A DNA stretch of 64,000 nucleotides, taken from Nocardia arthritidis. Its GTDB lineage: Bacteria > Actinomycetota > Actinomycetes > Mycobacteriales > Mycobacteriaceae. Positions 26,248 to 35,034 of the stretch are shown here, piece by piece. Numbering within the stretch: the stretch's first letter is position 1; each line of letters starts with the position of its first letter. The DNA lies in NCBI RefSeq assembly GCF_011801145.1, contig NZ_CP046172.1, positions 2,108,001-2,172,000 on the forward strand, given 5' to 3'. The position numbers and the translations under genes are program-made. The notes under the pieces were generated by a model. The model was not told the origin of the DNA. It saw only the letters and a program-made list of their open reading frames with translations, and ran no database searches.

Positions 26248-27567
26248 ATGACCACGATCGACAGGTACGTGCGCCTGCTGCTCGCCGTGTTCGTACTCTT
26301 CGTTCCGTGCGCTGTGGGGTGCGCGCGGGACGAGGACATTCGCACTGTGCTGCAAGCGATTCCGGGATTGCGCGTCAAGGGTGAACAGACCGCGTCGGGT
26401 GGTCGGCTCTTCGAACTCACCTATCGCCAGCCGATCGACCACGACCATCCCGAGCGCGGCGAGTTCGACCAGCGCCTGACGCTGATGTACCGGGCCACCG
26501 ATCGGCCCATGGTGCTCTACACGAGCGGCTACGACCTGACCTCGAACGTCGCCTTCCGAGCCGAGCCGACCGAACTGGTCGGCGGTAACCAGATCGTCAC
26601 CGAGCAGCGGTATTTCGGTTCCTCCCGACCAGCCTCCCCGGACTGGACCACGCTCGACATCCGGCAGGCCGCCGCCGATCACCACCGCCTCATCGTGGCA
26701 TTGCGGCCGATATTCCGGGGTGCGTGGATCTCCGCCGGAGCCAGCAAGGGCGGTATGGCGTCGATCTATCACCGGCGCTTCTATCCCGATGATGTGGTCG
26801 GCACCATCGCCTACAGCGCCCCGAACATCCTCGACGACGCGGACCCGACCGCCTACGACCGATTCGTCGCCGAGGTCGGCACGCCTGAATGCCGGGCCGC
26901 GATCATTGCGGTCCAGCGTGAAATCCTGTTGCGGCGCAAGGAAATCGATGACCGGCTCACCGACTGGGCCCAACGTTCCGGCTACGCCTTCCAGACAGTC
27001 GGCGGCGTAGACCGCGTCGTCGAGTTGGCCACGCTGCAGGTGCCGATGTACTTCTGGATGCACCGCGGCGTGGCCGACTGCGGTGCCATTCCACCCGCCG
27101 CGGCAACCACCGAAACGCTCTATACATGGTTGGACGACCTCGTACAGCCGGCGTCCTACACCGATCAGGGCCTCGCGGTCGCACTGCCGTCGTTCTATCA
27201 GCTGGGTACGCAGCTCGGCACGGCCCGATACTCCGCACCGGGACTCACCGATCTGCTGCGCTATCCGAACATCCAGGACATGCGCAACTATGTGCCACAA
27301 GAGATTCCCCTGCGTTTCGATCCCGACGCGATGCTCGATATCGACCGCTGGGTCCGAAGCGACAGCACCGGGCTGATCTTCGTCTACGGCGCGAACGACC
27401 CTACTCGGGCAAAACCTTTCCGCCTCGGTCCCACTCCCCGCGGTGACGCCATCTACCTGGCCCCCGCCGCAAACCATCTCGCTCGCATCGCGAATCTGAC
27501 AGCTGCCGACCAAGCCGCCGTACTCGCGGCCCTCACCCGCTGGTCGCACGGATCCGGTTCGCATTGA
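26248..27567 (+). CDS. S37-family (PS-10-like) serine peptidase, lipoprotein
   Basis: A 439-residue exported protease of the S37 tripeptidyl aminopeptidase type. ATG 26248 gives a lipoprotein signal ending AVGC (Cys25); an in-frame upstream GTG (26200) is not needed. Typical features are LTYRQPIDHDHPERGEFDQRLTL, GNQIVTEQRYFGSSRP and nucleophile Ser166 in AGASKGGM. Family members release peptides from the N-terminus outside the cell. The divergent sensor kinase starts 107 bp away. Confidence 0.9.
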   Translation: MTTIDRYVRLLLAVFVLFVPCAVGCARDEDIRTVLQAIPGLRVKGEQTASGGRLFELTYRQPIDHDHPERGEFDQRLTLMYRATDRPMVLYTSGYDLTSNVAFRAEPTELVGGNQIVTEQRYFGSSRPASPDWTTLDIRQAAADHHRLIVALRPIFRGAWISAGASKGGMASIYHRRFYPDDVVGTIAYSAPNILDDADPTAYDRFVAEVGTPECRAAIIAVQREILLRRKEIDDRLTDWAQRSGYAFQTVGGVDRVVELATLQVPMYFWMHRGVADCGAIPPAAATTETLYTWLDDLVQPASYTDQGLAVALPSFYQLGTQLGTARYSAPGLTDLLRYPNIQDMRNYVPQEIPLRFDPDAMLDIDRWVRSDSTGLIFVYGANDPTRAKPFRLGPTPRGDAIYLAPAANHLARIANLTAADQAAVLAALTRWSHGSGSH

Positions 27568-27763
27568 TATTCCGGTACGCGTGCGTGGCCCGCGTCAGCG
27601 ACGCCCGCAGCGTCTCCGCGGCTGCGGCGGGTTCGTGGCGAGAGGTGAGTTGGGCCGTGCCGCAGGGCTTTCCGACCCGCGAGTGTGTCGGGGTGGTGCT
27701 CTACGCTCAGGTCCCGCGGGCCGGTTCGATTTCGGCCTGCGTCGACAATCGGGAGGATGGGCT

Positions 27764-28630
27764 ATGAGCGACGTTCGCCGGCAGGTTACGGAATTGTTCT
27801 GTACCGCAGCCGAATTGCGCGGTCACACCGCGCAGGTGAGCGCCGATGGTGAGGTGACAGTGTCCGGCCCGACCGGGACCACGGTCTACTACCTGGAGAA
27901 CTTGGTACGCAAAATCGCCGCCGCGCCGCAGCAGGACTGGGCGGCACTTGTCGCCGACCACCTCGGCACCGCGCTGAGTCACTACGAGGTCGCCGATACC
28001 GAACCCCTGGAGGCGATGGAGTTCGCCGAGGTGCGGGCACTGGTGCGCACCCGGCTGTACCCCGACAGGACCCATGACCAAGTCGCGTGCGTCTGCCGAC
28101 CATTGGCCCCCGGATTGACCCAGCGCGTGGTGCTCGACGGTGTACATACCATCTCGCCGGTGACCTATCAGCTGTTGGCGAGCTGGGATATCGATGAACG
28201 CGATCTGTTCGCGCTCGGTGAGCAGAACACGCGTACCGACGGGCCACTGGAGGTCGAGCGAGCCGACTTCCCCGAGGATGCCCCGCCCTGGTTTCTGCTC
28301 AAAGGCAACGACTACACCAGCGCGCATGCGCTGTGGCTCGGCGACTATCCCGATGTCATCGGCCGTGCCGGTGCGCTGTTCACCGTTCCCGCCGAACTCA
28401 GCATTTACGCCGCCCCGATCGACGATATCGACGTGCTCGAGGCCGGGCAGATCCTCGCCTCGCTCGCGGCGCACCACTTCGCGAACGATCCGTGGCCGAC
28501 CAGTCCACACCTCTACTGGTGGGATGGCGGCCATATCGAGCTGGCTATCCACGTCCAACCAGCCGGCGAATCTCTCGAGCTGCAACCCACCGACGAGTTC
28601 CTGACCCTGCTGAACCAGCTCGCCGTATAG
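27764..28630 (+). CDS. Hypothetical protein, DUF1444-like layout
   Basis: A 288-residue soluble protein. ATG 27764 has a GGGAGG site. The order of motifs resembles DUF1444 proteins: RLYPD with a short strand, LAPGLTQRVVLDGV, LASWDIDERDLFALGEQNTR, then DYTSAHALWLGDYPDVIGRAGALFTVPAELSIYAAP. Function is unknown, and the family match is by eye only. A strong hairpin follows at 28680. Confidence 0.65.
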   Translation: MSDVRRQVTELFCTAAELRGHTAQVSADGEVTVSGPTGTTVYYLENLVRKIAAAPQQDWAALVADHLGTALSHYEVADTEPLEAMEFAEVRALVRTRLYPDRTHDQVACVCRPLAPGLTQRVVLDGVHTISPVTYQLLASWDIDERDLFALGEQNTRTDGPLEVERADFPEDAPPWFLLKGNDYTSAHALWLGDYPDVIGRAGALFTVPAELSIYAAPIDDIDVLEAGQILASLAAHHFANDPWPTSPHLYWWDGGHIELAIHVQPAGESLELQPTDEFLTLLNQLAV

Positions 28631-29125
28631 GGGAAGCCGCGGCGATTGTCACCACAACACGTTTCGACAGGTAGAACGAATGAAGCCCCCGACCGTACGT
28701 CAGGGGCTTCATGCGGTGCGCCATCAGGGACTCGCGCACGTTTTCAGTACCGCTGGACACTGTGAAAGTGTCCATGTGAGGGAGGTTAGCCCTCGTAGTC
28801 TCGGCCGGTCAACTTCTCATGACTGGATACAGGTGACGGCCGGGGGCCTCGGAAGCGCCCGTGTCAAAATCAGCCTAACGACCGCGGTCACGGCCGCCGG
28901 TTGGGGCGACTGGGAGTGGGTAGGACTTGTTCATCTGGCGTGGCGACTGGGTGCAGTGAAGGGGTCAGAGGTAGGTGGATTGGTTTGGTAGTCGAACCAT
29001 CGGTGGCCAGTGAAATTGCTCTACTGACGGCTCCACTTGGTAGGAGCTATCTGGCCGCAGTGCAACTTCCGGAGAACTGATCAGCTGTTGCGTCGGCGAT
29101 GGGTTCGGGTGGCAGGATCAGCCTC
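28631..29125. other. Intergenic region with one terminator-like hairpin
   Basis: No convincing gene was seen in 495 bp. Short open frames lack family character. The hairpin at 28680-28712 is the only clear structure. Accessory genes begin just after. Confidence 0.6.
28680..28712. terminator. Stem-loop terminator
   Basis: ATGAAGCCCC (28680-28689) pairs perfectly with GGGGCTTCAT (28703-28712) around a 13-base loop, 50 bp after the preceding stop codon. Confidence 0.65.
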
Positions 29126-29659
29126 ATGAGTCGGACGTGGCTGTCTATTCGGGTCGATCTCATCGGTGGTGGCGGCGAGGAGCTGTGGCCGCGACCGGGC
29201 CGGATATTCGCCGCAGCGCGTCGTCACACGTTCGAGCAACTGGCCACGGCGATCGACGACGCATTCGCCCGCTGGGACCGTCACCACCTGCACGAGTTCC
29301 AGCTGGACAACGATCTTCGCGTCGCCGAGCCGGACCTGGATTTCGACGAACCCGGCACCGTCCTCGACACACGCAAAACCAAACTGAGCCAGCTCATTCC
29401 GGGACAGCAGTTCGTGTATATCTTTGACCTCGGTGATTGCTGGACATATCTGTGTACGGTGGGCGACGAACGCATCGATCCGCTCGAAGCGGTCGGCATC
29501 GAGCCCTCGCTGCCCTGCCCATATTGGGGCTGGGGCACGATCCCGGACCAGTACGGCCGATGTTGGGACGAAGACGATTCCGAGACGCCACTGCCACCCG
29601 ACCCTCAGTTGGCGGACCTACCGGCGCTCTACCCGGGATGGGGAGTCCTCGAACGGTGA
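29126..29659 (+). CDS. Plasmid pRiA4b ORF-3-like protein
   Basis: A 177-residue protein of the pRiA4b ORF-3 family, often a passenger of IS1096-type elements and plasmids. Characteristic parts are FEQLATAIDDAFARWDRHHLHEFQL, TKLSQLIPGQQFVYIFDLGDCWTYLCTV and the acidic aromatic tail PCPYWGWGTIPDQYGRCWDEDD. ATG 29126 is preferred over 29099. No transposase accompanies it. It ends nine bases from the stop of the convergent STAND gene. Confidence 0.85.
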   Translation: MSRTWLSIRVDLIGGGGEELWPRPGRIFAAARRHTFEQLATAIDDAFARWDRHHLHEFQLDNDLRVAEPDLDFDEPGTVLDTRKTKLSQLIPGQQFVYIFDLGDCWTYLCTVGDERIDPLEAVGIEPSLPCPYWGWGTIPDQYGRCWDEDDSETPLPPDPQLADLPALYPGWGVLER

Positions 29660-29668
29660 TCGCCGCGA

Positions 29669-32600
29669 TCACGGTGCGAATGGTTGTAGGTACGCGTGTG
29701 ATTGAGAGTGGGGGTGGCTGTCGCTGGTGAGGATGAGCCCTGTGATCGGCATCGGCGTGATTTGCAGTAGCGCTGCCGATTGCGGGATGCGGATACGGGC
29801 TACCGGGTCGCCGGTGTCGATTGTGCGCAGGTCAGCGGTCAACGCTGTGGCGCTAGGATCGTCGAGCCAATATGCGTGGTAGCTGGCGGTCGACAGGATC
29901 GTGCTCCAGCGCCCTGGGACCTGTACACCAAGCCAGGGTCCTGGCGTCGAATCAGCATCGAGGCTTGAGTATTGGATGTGGCTGAATGCGGCGTCGAACC
30001 AGCGCACGGGTCGGCCGCAGTCGGCGCATTCCAGCCAGTAGCTGAGCCATGACTGCAGATGATCGAGTTCGCTGGTGCTGGTGACTGTGTCGGGTGTGTT
30101 CGTCGGCCGGAGGGTGGTCGCGATGGTCAGTATCGATCGGACGCTGACGGCGGAATTTTGGGTGCTGGCGTAGTAGGCGCTGAATAGAGCGTGGCACCAG
30201 CGGTCGTATTGGCTGACGAGCAGGTCTGCAGCGAGTCTGAGGATGCGGTCCAGTTGTTCATGCAGTGTCGAGTCGACCCCATCGTCCACAAGTGGGGTAC
30301 ACAGGGCGAAACATGCGTTCAGCAGCGAGCTGGCGATCCCTGCGCGGATCTGGGGGTGCGCGATGAGGTCTGTGTCAAGGCTGTCGAGTTGAGCGGTGAG
30401 ATCGACGGTGCGATGGAGATGGGCAAGGACTTCGACACGGTAGGTGGAAAGATTGATTCGCTGCAGATGGTCGCGTCTGTCGAGGTCGGCGAGGGTCGTG
30501 TCGATCACCTCGAGTGCTCGCTCGTCTTGGCGTTCCGCGACGAGGGTATTGATCTCGGAGTTGGTGTCGATCGACAGCGCACGAGCGTCGGCGGGGAATT
30601 CCGTCGACAAGGCCCGCACGCGCCGTTGTAGATCTCGCAACGGTTCGATGTTCTGGAAAGTGACATGCGACTTGTTCAAGGAGGTGTCGACCCATGCCTG
30701 CAGTCCATGGCGGACTAGTTCAGCGTCCCAGTCGCGATCGTCGTTAGCTGCCGCCTGTTCGAGGGCCTCGATCGCGGTTGTGGCGTGGGGAAGAATCTCT
30801 TGCTGTGCACGATCGAGGAGGCGCAGTGTTTGGATCAGTTGGGCTGAGGTCTTCGCGATCAGACGGTATTCTCGATTTGGTTGCGCGAGTAGCAGATTCA
30901 TCTCGAAATTCAGCCAGCGCGCCGCTTCGGTGCTGCGCCCTTGTATATCGAGCAGGTTCGCCTGATTGCCCGCGAGGGTGGCCGCGTATCTGATCGCTTG
31001 CTTGTTCCGTCCGGCCCATTCGCCGGCATGGGCGAGCACCGCCAGCGAATGAGGCTGCAGGGTGACCGCCTCAGCGTATCGGTGCGTAATCAGGTAGTAG
31101 TCGAGCCAAGAACCGAGGTGGAGCGCCGCACGGTTGATCATTACTCCGATATCGAAGTACGTACGCACGATCCGCTGCACGATCTCGTTAATCTCCACCC
31201 GAGACCGCAGTTCGGATGCGATATCCGGGTCCGAGTTCTCTTCGCTGTCCGCCCGCTCGATGAGTGACTCGCTACGGATTCGGCGAATCGCCCGATCGAC
31301 CGCGGGGAACATCGACTCGTCAGGTACCAGCATCCGATATCCAGATTCCCGTAGCTCTGTTTCGGTCACCACGGCGGCGGTGAACAACAGTGTGGCGGGG
31401 ATCGAGCGAGACGCCAGTACCGAGCCGACCCCGAGCATGTTGTAGGCGTCAGCGTCCGCGCCGTCACGGGACCGAATCGCCTTGGCCTTCATGCGATCCA
31501 GACACATTCCTATCGCTGCCTGCACAGTTCTGGGATATCCGTCATGGTCGAGAGTTTCGTCATTGAGAACGTACGCGTCGATCTTCATCAAGTACTGGTC
31601 GACGCCTTCCATAAGAACCGACAACGAACCGAAGTGGGCGGCGACGATCTGGATCACCAGCGGCCAGCCTTCGAATCGCTGAGCGACCGTGTTCAACGCT
31701 CGTGTCACGGCGGGGCTGTCGGCCACATTCATATCCAGTCGGGACGACAGCAGCGCCACAGACTCGTCATTCGGCATCGGGGGGACATCTACCGGACGGT
31801 AAGCCGTCCAGGCGACCGAGTTGTTCGATGTGATCAGAACATTCACACGACCGACGTGGGGTAGCCAGCCGGCGATGTCATCGGGGTGGTGCGCATTGTC
31901 GAAGACGATCAACCACCGGCCCGGGAAGGCCGCGATCGAGGCTCGGAACTGTTCGGCCACGTCTTCCGGCGCTAACTGCGGTTCGAGATCGTGTAAACCG
32001 AGCGTTCGCCGCTGCGCCACCACGGACGCAAGCACCGCGGCATCGGATTCGGCATCGATCCAGCACACACGGTCGTACGTATCGGACTCGGTGTGGGCAT
32101 ACATGGCGGCCAGCCGGGTCTTGCCCAACCCGGATCGCCCCAGGAGCGCACATCGGCGCGAGCGCCGTGAACGTACGTTGTCGAACCGCATACGGATCGC
32201 GGTCAGTTGCGCTTCCCGGACGATACCGTCTCCGGAGGGCACGTGATGTAGTCCGATCGCAGTTTCATAGGCGCCGACCGCCTCGGCAAGCACATGCGGT
32301 GATGTCGCCAGTAACGCGGTGAAAGCCGCCAAGGACACCGATCGAGCAGGGCTACCCTCATTCGTCGGCATTACCGTTTCGATGCCGGCCGCTCGTTCGA
32401 AAACCTCTGCAAGAGTGGACTTTTCAATCAGCAGAGCAGCCTTCTCGCCGAGAGCTAACCCGTGTTCCGATCGCCAATCCCGGACGCGCTGTCGAATCCG
32501 TCGGCGGATCGTCTGCGCCGTCTCCCCGGTGGCTTGGACATGCCCACGGCGAAGGCGAGCCACCGCCGCCGGATCTCGCGCTAACGCCGCCAAGTCCGCG

Positions 32601-33055
32601 GATGCGGTTGTCGACGCAGCCACGAGCACACCCAGCTGCGACACGAACTCGTCGTCGGCGAAGTGCTCTGTATCGCGGGCCGCCAGGAGGATGTTGTTCA
32701 GCTCGTTGATCTCACGGCCTGGACGTTCGTTCGTGGTGACTACGTACTCGGGGCAGTCGATCGATCCCACGAGCCGGATAAGGATTCGCAGCGCTTTCGC
32801 TGCGCTCATCGTGTTGGAGGCAGGGGCAGTCGTGGATTTGACCTGATGCACCGCAACAACACCGCGGTCGGGGTGGCGAATCGCGAAGTCGACCACATCC
32901 GGGTCTTCGGCATTGGCGTCCCCACTGTCCTCGATCACGACCTCCGCCCCCGAGGGCCAGTCGTCGGCGATACAGATCAGAAACGCTTCGATGGTGAACA
33001 GATACTGATAGAACAATCCCGAAGCGGCGCGGGCTCCCCCGTCCATGCGCAACAT
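29669..33055 (-). CDS. STAND/NB-ARC NTPase with N-terminal nuclease-like domain
   Basis: A 1,128-residue three-part protein. Residues 1-110 look like a Cap4/DUF4297 or Mrr-like nuclease: VVIEDSGDAN (Glu42), DPDVVDFAI (Asp53, Asp56) and VAVHQVKS (Gln71, Lys73) form a D...QxK core. Residues 290-480 are the STAND NTPase: Walker A GRSGLGKT (306-313), Walker B WLIVFDNAH (Asp386), VNVLITSNN and the GxP-like FEGWPLVIQ. The C-terminal 500 residues are helical and TPR-like (sensor). This is the layout of Avs-type defence proteins, in which the sensor detects a phage component and oligomerisation activates the nuclease. The defence role is inferred. The ATG start is at 33055. Confidence 0.85.
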   Translation of the reverse strand: MLRMDGGARAASGLFYQYLFTIEAFLICIADDWPSGAEVVIEDSGDANAEDPDVVDFAIRHPDRGVVAVHQVKSTTAPASNTMSAAKALRILIRLVGSIDCPEYVVTTNERPGREINELNNILLAARDTEHFADDEFVSQLGVLVAASTTASADLAALARDPAAVARLRRGHVQATGETAQTIRRRIRQRVRDWRSEHGLALGEKAALLIEKSTLAEVFERAAGIETVMPTNEGSPARSVSLAAFTALLATSPHVLAEAVGAYETAIGLHHVPSGDGIVREAQLTAIRMRFDNVRSRRSRRCALLGRSGLGKTRLAAMYAHTESDTYDRVCWIDAESDAAVLASVVAQRRTLGLHDLEPQLAPEDVAEQFRASIAAFPGRWLIVFDNAHHPDDIAGWLPHVGRVNVLITSNNSVAWTAYRPVDVPPMPNDESVALLSSRLDMNVADSPAVTRALNTVAQRFEGWPLVIQIVAAHFGSLSVLMEGVDQYLMKIDAYVLNDETLDHDGYPRTVQAAIGMCLDRMKAKAIRSRDGADADAYNMLGVGSVLASRSIPATLLFTAAVVTETELRESGYRMLVPDESMFPAVDRAIRRIRSESLIERADSEENSDPDIASELRSRVEINEIVQRIVRTYFDIGVMINRAALHLGSWLDYYLITHRYAEAVTLQPHSLAVLAHAGEWAGRNKQAIRYAATLAGNQANLLDIQGRSTEAARWLNFEMNLLLAQPNREYRLIAKTSAQLIQTLRLLDRAQQEILPHATTAIEALEQAAANDDRDWDAELVRHGLQAWVDTSLNKSHVTFQNIEPLRDLQRRVRALSTEFPADARALSIDTNSEINTLVAERQDERALEVIDTTLADLDRRDHLQRINLSTYRVEVLAHLHRTVDLTAQLDSLDTDLIAHPQIRAGIASSLLNACFALCTPLVDDGVDSTLHEQLDRILRLAADLLVSQYDRWCHALFSAYYASTQNSAVSVRSILTIATTLRPTNTPDTVTSTSELDHLQSWLSYWLECADCGRPVRWFDAAFSHIQYSSLDADSTPGPWLGVQVPGRWSTILSTASYHAYWLDDPSATALTADLRTIDTGDPVARIRIPQSAALLQITPMPITGLILTSDSHPHSQSHAYLQPFAP

Positions 33056-33450
33056 GACATCGAAGGTAGTCGATCAGAAGGCCGAGCTCGCGAAATCCGA
33101 CTGTCAGGCCCGTTCGAATCAGGTGGATAGGAGGAGAATTGGGTGGCAATGAGACGAACGGACAAGTGGGACAGAATGATTGACGCACAAATACTCGCAC
33201 CGCGACCAGCGGCTCGCCAATGCTATGAGTATGCGGGCGCACTTGCGGGAAGTGATCGCCGGTCTGACCACGACACGGTTACCGGCGAGGACGAGCGCGC
33301 ACAGTAGCGTCGAGTACATCTGACGAGACGAGCCAGGTGGTCGCCGGGACCCTTCCTCATCCTGCGGACTGGCCTGGCCTACCCCGTGCGGACGGCGGCG
33401 AGCATATTGTTATCTCGTGACAGATTCTGTCCCGTGTAGGGTTGCTCCGA
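33056..33450. other. Intergenic region between STAND gene and integrase remnant
   Basis: I see no gene in 395 bp. It should contain the STAND promoter and, if the integrase marked an island end, possibly an attachment site. No tRNA-like sequence was found. Confidence 0.5.
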
Positions 33451-33630
33451 TTAGGCGGCGAGCGGATGCGGGAGTCCGGTCATAGCGGACAGGGCCTCGG
33501 CGACCTCTTGGACACTGGCGCGGATGTAGGTGGCTGTTTGTCCGGTGCGGCTGTCTGGTTCGGTGTGTCCGGCGTAGGCGCGGGCGACGGCGTAGCCGAA
33601 GTTGCGCTCCACCCAGGTCAGAGTGGTGTG
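33451..33630 (-). pseudogene. C-terminal fragment of split tyrosine integrase
   Basis: Reads (H)TTLTWVERNFGYAVARAYAGHTEP...TATYIRASVQEVAEALSAMTG, the last roughly 60 residues of a tyrosine integrase, with the late GH motif and the Tyr nucleophile in ATYIRA. It has no start of its own. It is the missing end of the integrase at 40501-41355, whose reading breaks exactly at LRH. The two parts are separated by the roughly 6.9-kb element at 33631-40514. Confidence 0.85.
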
Positions 33631-33632
33631 CC

Positions 33633-33642
33633 TTGTTTCCGC
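33633..33642. repeat. Left terminal repeat of mobile element
   Basis: TTGTTTCCGC, matching 8 of 10 with the inverted right end at 40505-40514. Confidence 0.55.
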
Positions 33643-33757
33643 GGTGATCGTGTGCGTTTGTGTGGTGTTGTGTTTGGCGGGTGGGCCGATCGTTGTGCGG
33701 TTTGTGATGCCGTTGGCTGTTGGTGTTGTGATTGGCTTGAAGGGTTTGTGATTGAGA

Positions 33758-34411
33758 TCACTTGGGGTTCTGGGAATTTCGTGTGTTCCTGGTTCGGGGT
33801 GAGGGGGCCGAGGTGTGTGTGATGGTGGGGGTGGATTGGTTTGTGTTGTTGAGGTGGCGGTAGATCGTGGCGCGGGTGACGCCGAATTCGGCGGCGATTT
33901 GGGCGACGGTGTAGCGGTGTTTGCCGTCTTCATCGGTTTCGTCATACATGTGTTGGGACAGTTCGATTTGGCGTGGGCCGAGTTTGGGTTTCTGGCCGCC
34001 GGTGCGGCCGCGGGCTCGGGCGGCGGCGAGTCCGTCGCGGGTGCGTTCGGACATCAGGGCGTGCTCGAATTCGGCGATGGCGCCGAGGATTTGGAAGAAC
34101 ATGCGGCCGATGGTGGTGGAGGTGTCGATGCCTTGGTCGAGCACCAGTAGGTCGACGCCGCGGGCCTGGAGTGTCGCGGCCAGGTGGATGAGGTGTTCCA
34201 GTGAGCGTCCGAGCCGGTCGAGTTTGGTGACTACCAGCTGATCGCCGTCGCGGGTGGCCACCAGCAGCGCCTTGTCGAGCTCGGGTCGGCTGGCCAGTGT
34301 GCCGGATGCCTTGTCGATGAAGATCTGTTCGCAGCCTGCGGCGGTGAGCGCGTCGTGCTGCGCTTCGGGGCGTTGGTCCGGGGTGGAGACTCGTCCGTAG
34401 CCGATCCTCAC
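33758..34411 (-). CDS. Serine recombinase (resolvase/invertase family)
   Basis: A 217-residue resolvase. The N-terminal catalytic domain begins [13 protein letters not shown] with nucleophile Ser9. [52 protein letters not shown] and the C-terminal helix-turn-helix [21 protein letters not shown] complete the family. GTG 34411 matches the usual start; ATG 34447 would add twelve residues. The last 30 residues are low complexity (Thr, Ser, Pro, Arg, Asn). It probably resolves cointegrates or inverts DNA. It lies inside the mobile element, in the same direction as the tyrosine recombinases but about 90 bp beyond them. Confidence 0.9.
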   Translation of the reverse strand: MRIGYGRVSTPDQRPEAQHDALTAAGCEQIFIDKASGTLASRPELDKALLVATRDGDQLVVTKLDRLGRSLEHLIHLAATLQARGVDLLVLDQGIDTSTTIGRMFFQILGAIAEFEHALMSERTRDGLAAARARGRTGGQKPKLGPRQIELSQHMYDETDEDGKHRYTVAQIAAEFGVTRATIYRHLNNTNQSTPTITHTSAPSPRTRNTRNSQNPK

Positions 34412-34500
34412 GCCGGGAGCGTATCGCAAACCCCTATGGTGCGACATTGGCGCGAACACGGTATGTGAGACACCTCGGACCTGCGGAGATGATCGGTGCG

Positions 34501-35034
34501 TCAGTGTGTCTTGCGAACGTTCATTATCGAGACGGTGTTGTCTCGTCGATTGCTCGATGTGGTGTGTTTCGAGAGGGCGGACGGCCGCTGGTGGGTGCGG
34601 TCGTGTTCGGCGTCCTGGGCGAGGGGCGCGGTTGGTTTGGTGGCGGCGCGCAGGTGGAGGATTTCGTCGTGTTGGGCGGCGAGGCGGGCGAGGGCGTGGG
34701 TTCGGAAGTCGGTGAGTTCCTCGATGGTCGAATTGGCTTGGGCCAGGTGTGTTTTGAGCTTGTCTATGTCTGCTTTCAACCGTTGGATCTGTGCGGTTTT
34801 CGGGTTGGGTGTTTGGCCGGTGTGCTTCAGTTGCTGGAGTCGGTGTTCGAACTCGGTGCGTAGGTGTGTGTAGGGGCGGGTGCCGTAGAAGGCGGTGCGG
34901 TCGATGCCGGATTCGAGCGCGAGGGTTTTGATGTCGCAGTTGCCGCCGGGCGGGATCTCGCCGCGCAGCAGCCGGTCCATGGTGGCGCGGATGCGGTTCT
35001 CGTTCTGGGTGCGTTGGGCAGCATTGATTCTCAC
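34501..35034 (-). CDS. DUF6262-like/TnpC-like accessory protein
   Basis: A 177-residue protein starting at GTG 35034, overlapping the preceding recombinase stop by four bases (GTGA). The N-terminus (NENRIRATMDRLLRGEIPPGGNCDIKTLALESGIDRTAFY) contains a helix-turn-helix, followed by a coiled coil (IQRLKADIDKLKTHLAQANSTIEELTDFR). This is the layout of DUF6262, Tn554 TnpC and GInt GinD-type proteins encoded after tyrosine recombinases. It likely binds DNA or assists the recombinases. Confidence 0.8.
   Translation of the reverse strand: MRINAAQRTQNENRIRATMDRLLRGEIPPGGNCDIKTLALESGIDRTAFYGTRPYTHLRTEFEHRLQQLKHTGQTPNPKTAQIQRLKADIDKLKTHLAQANSTIEELTDFRTHALARLAAQHDEILHLRAATKPTAPLAQDAEHDRTHQRPSALSKHTTSSNRRDNTVSIMNVRKTH

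Noticed and set aside
29126..29659. IS1096-type insertion sequence
   Set aside because: Only the pRiA4b ORF-3-like protein is present; no transposase or terminal repeats were seen nearby.
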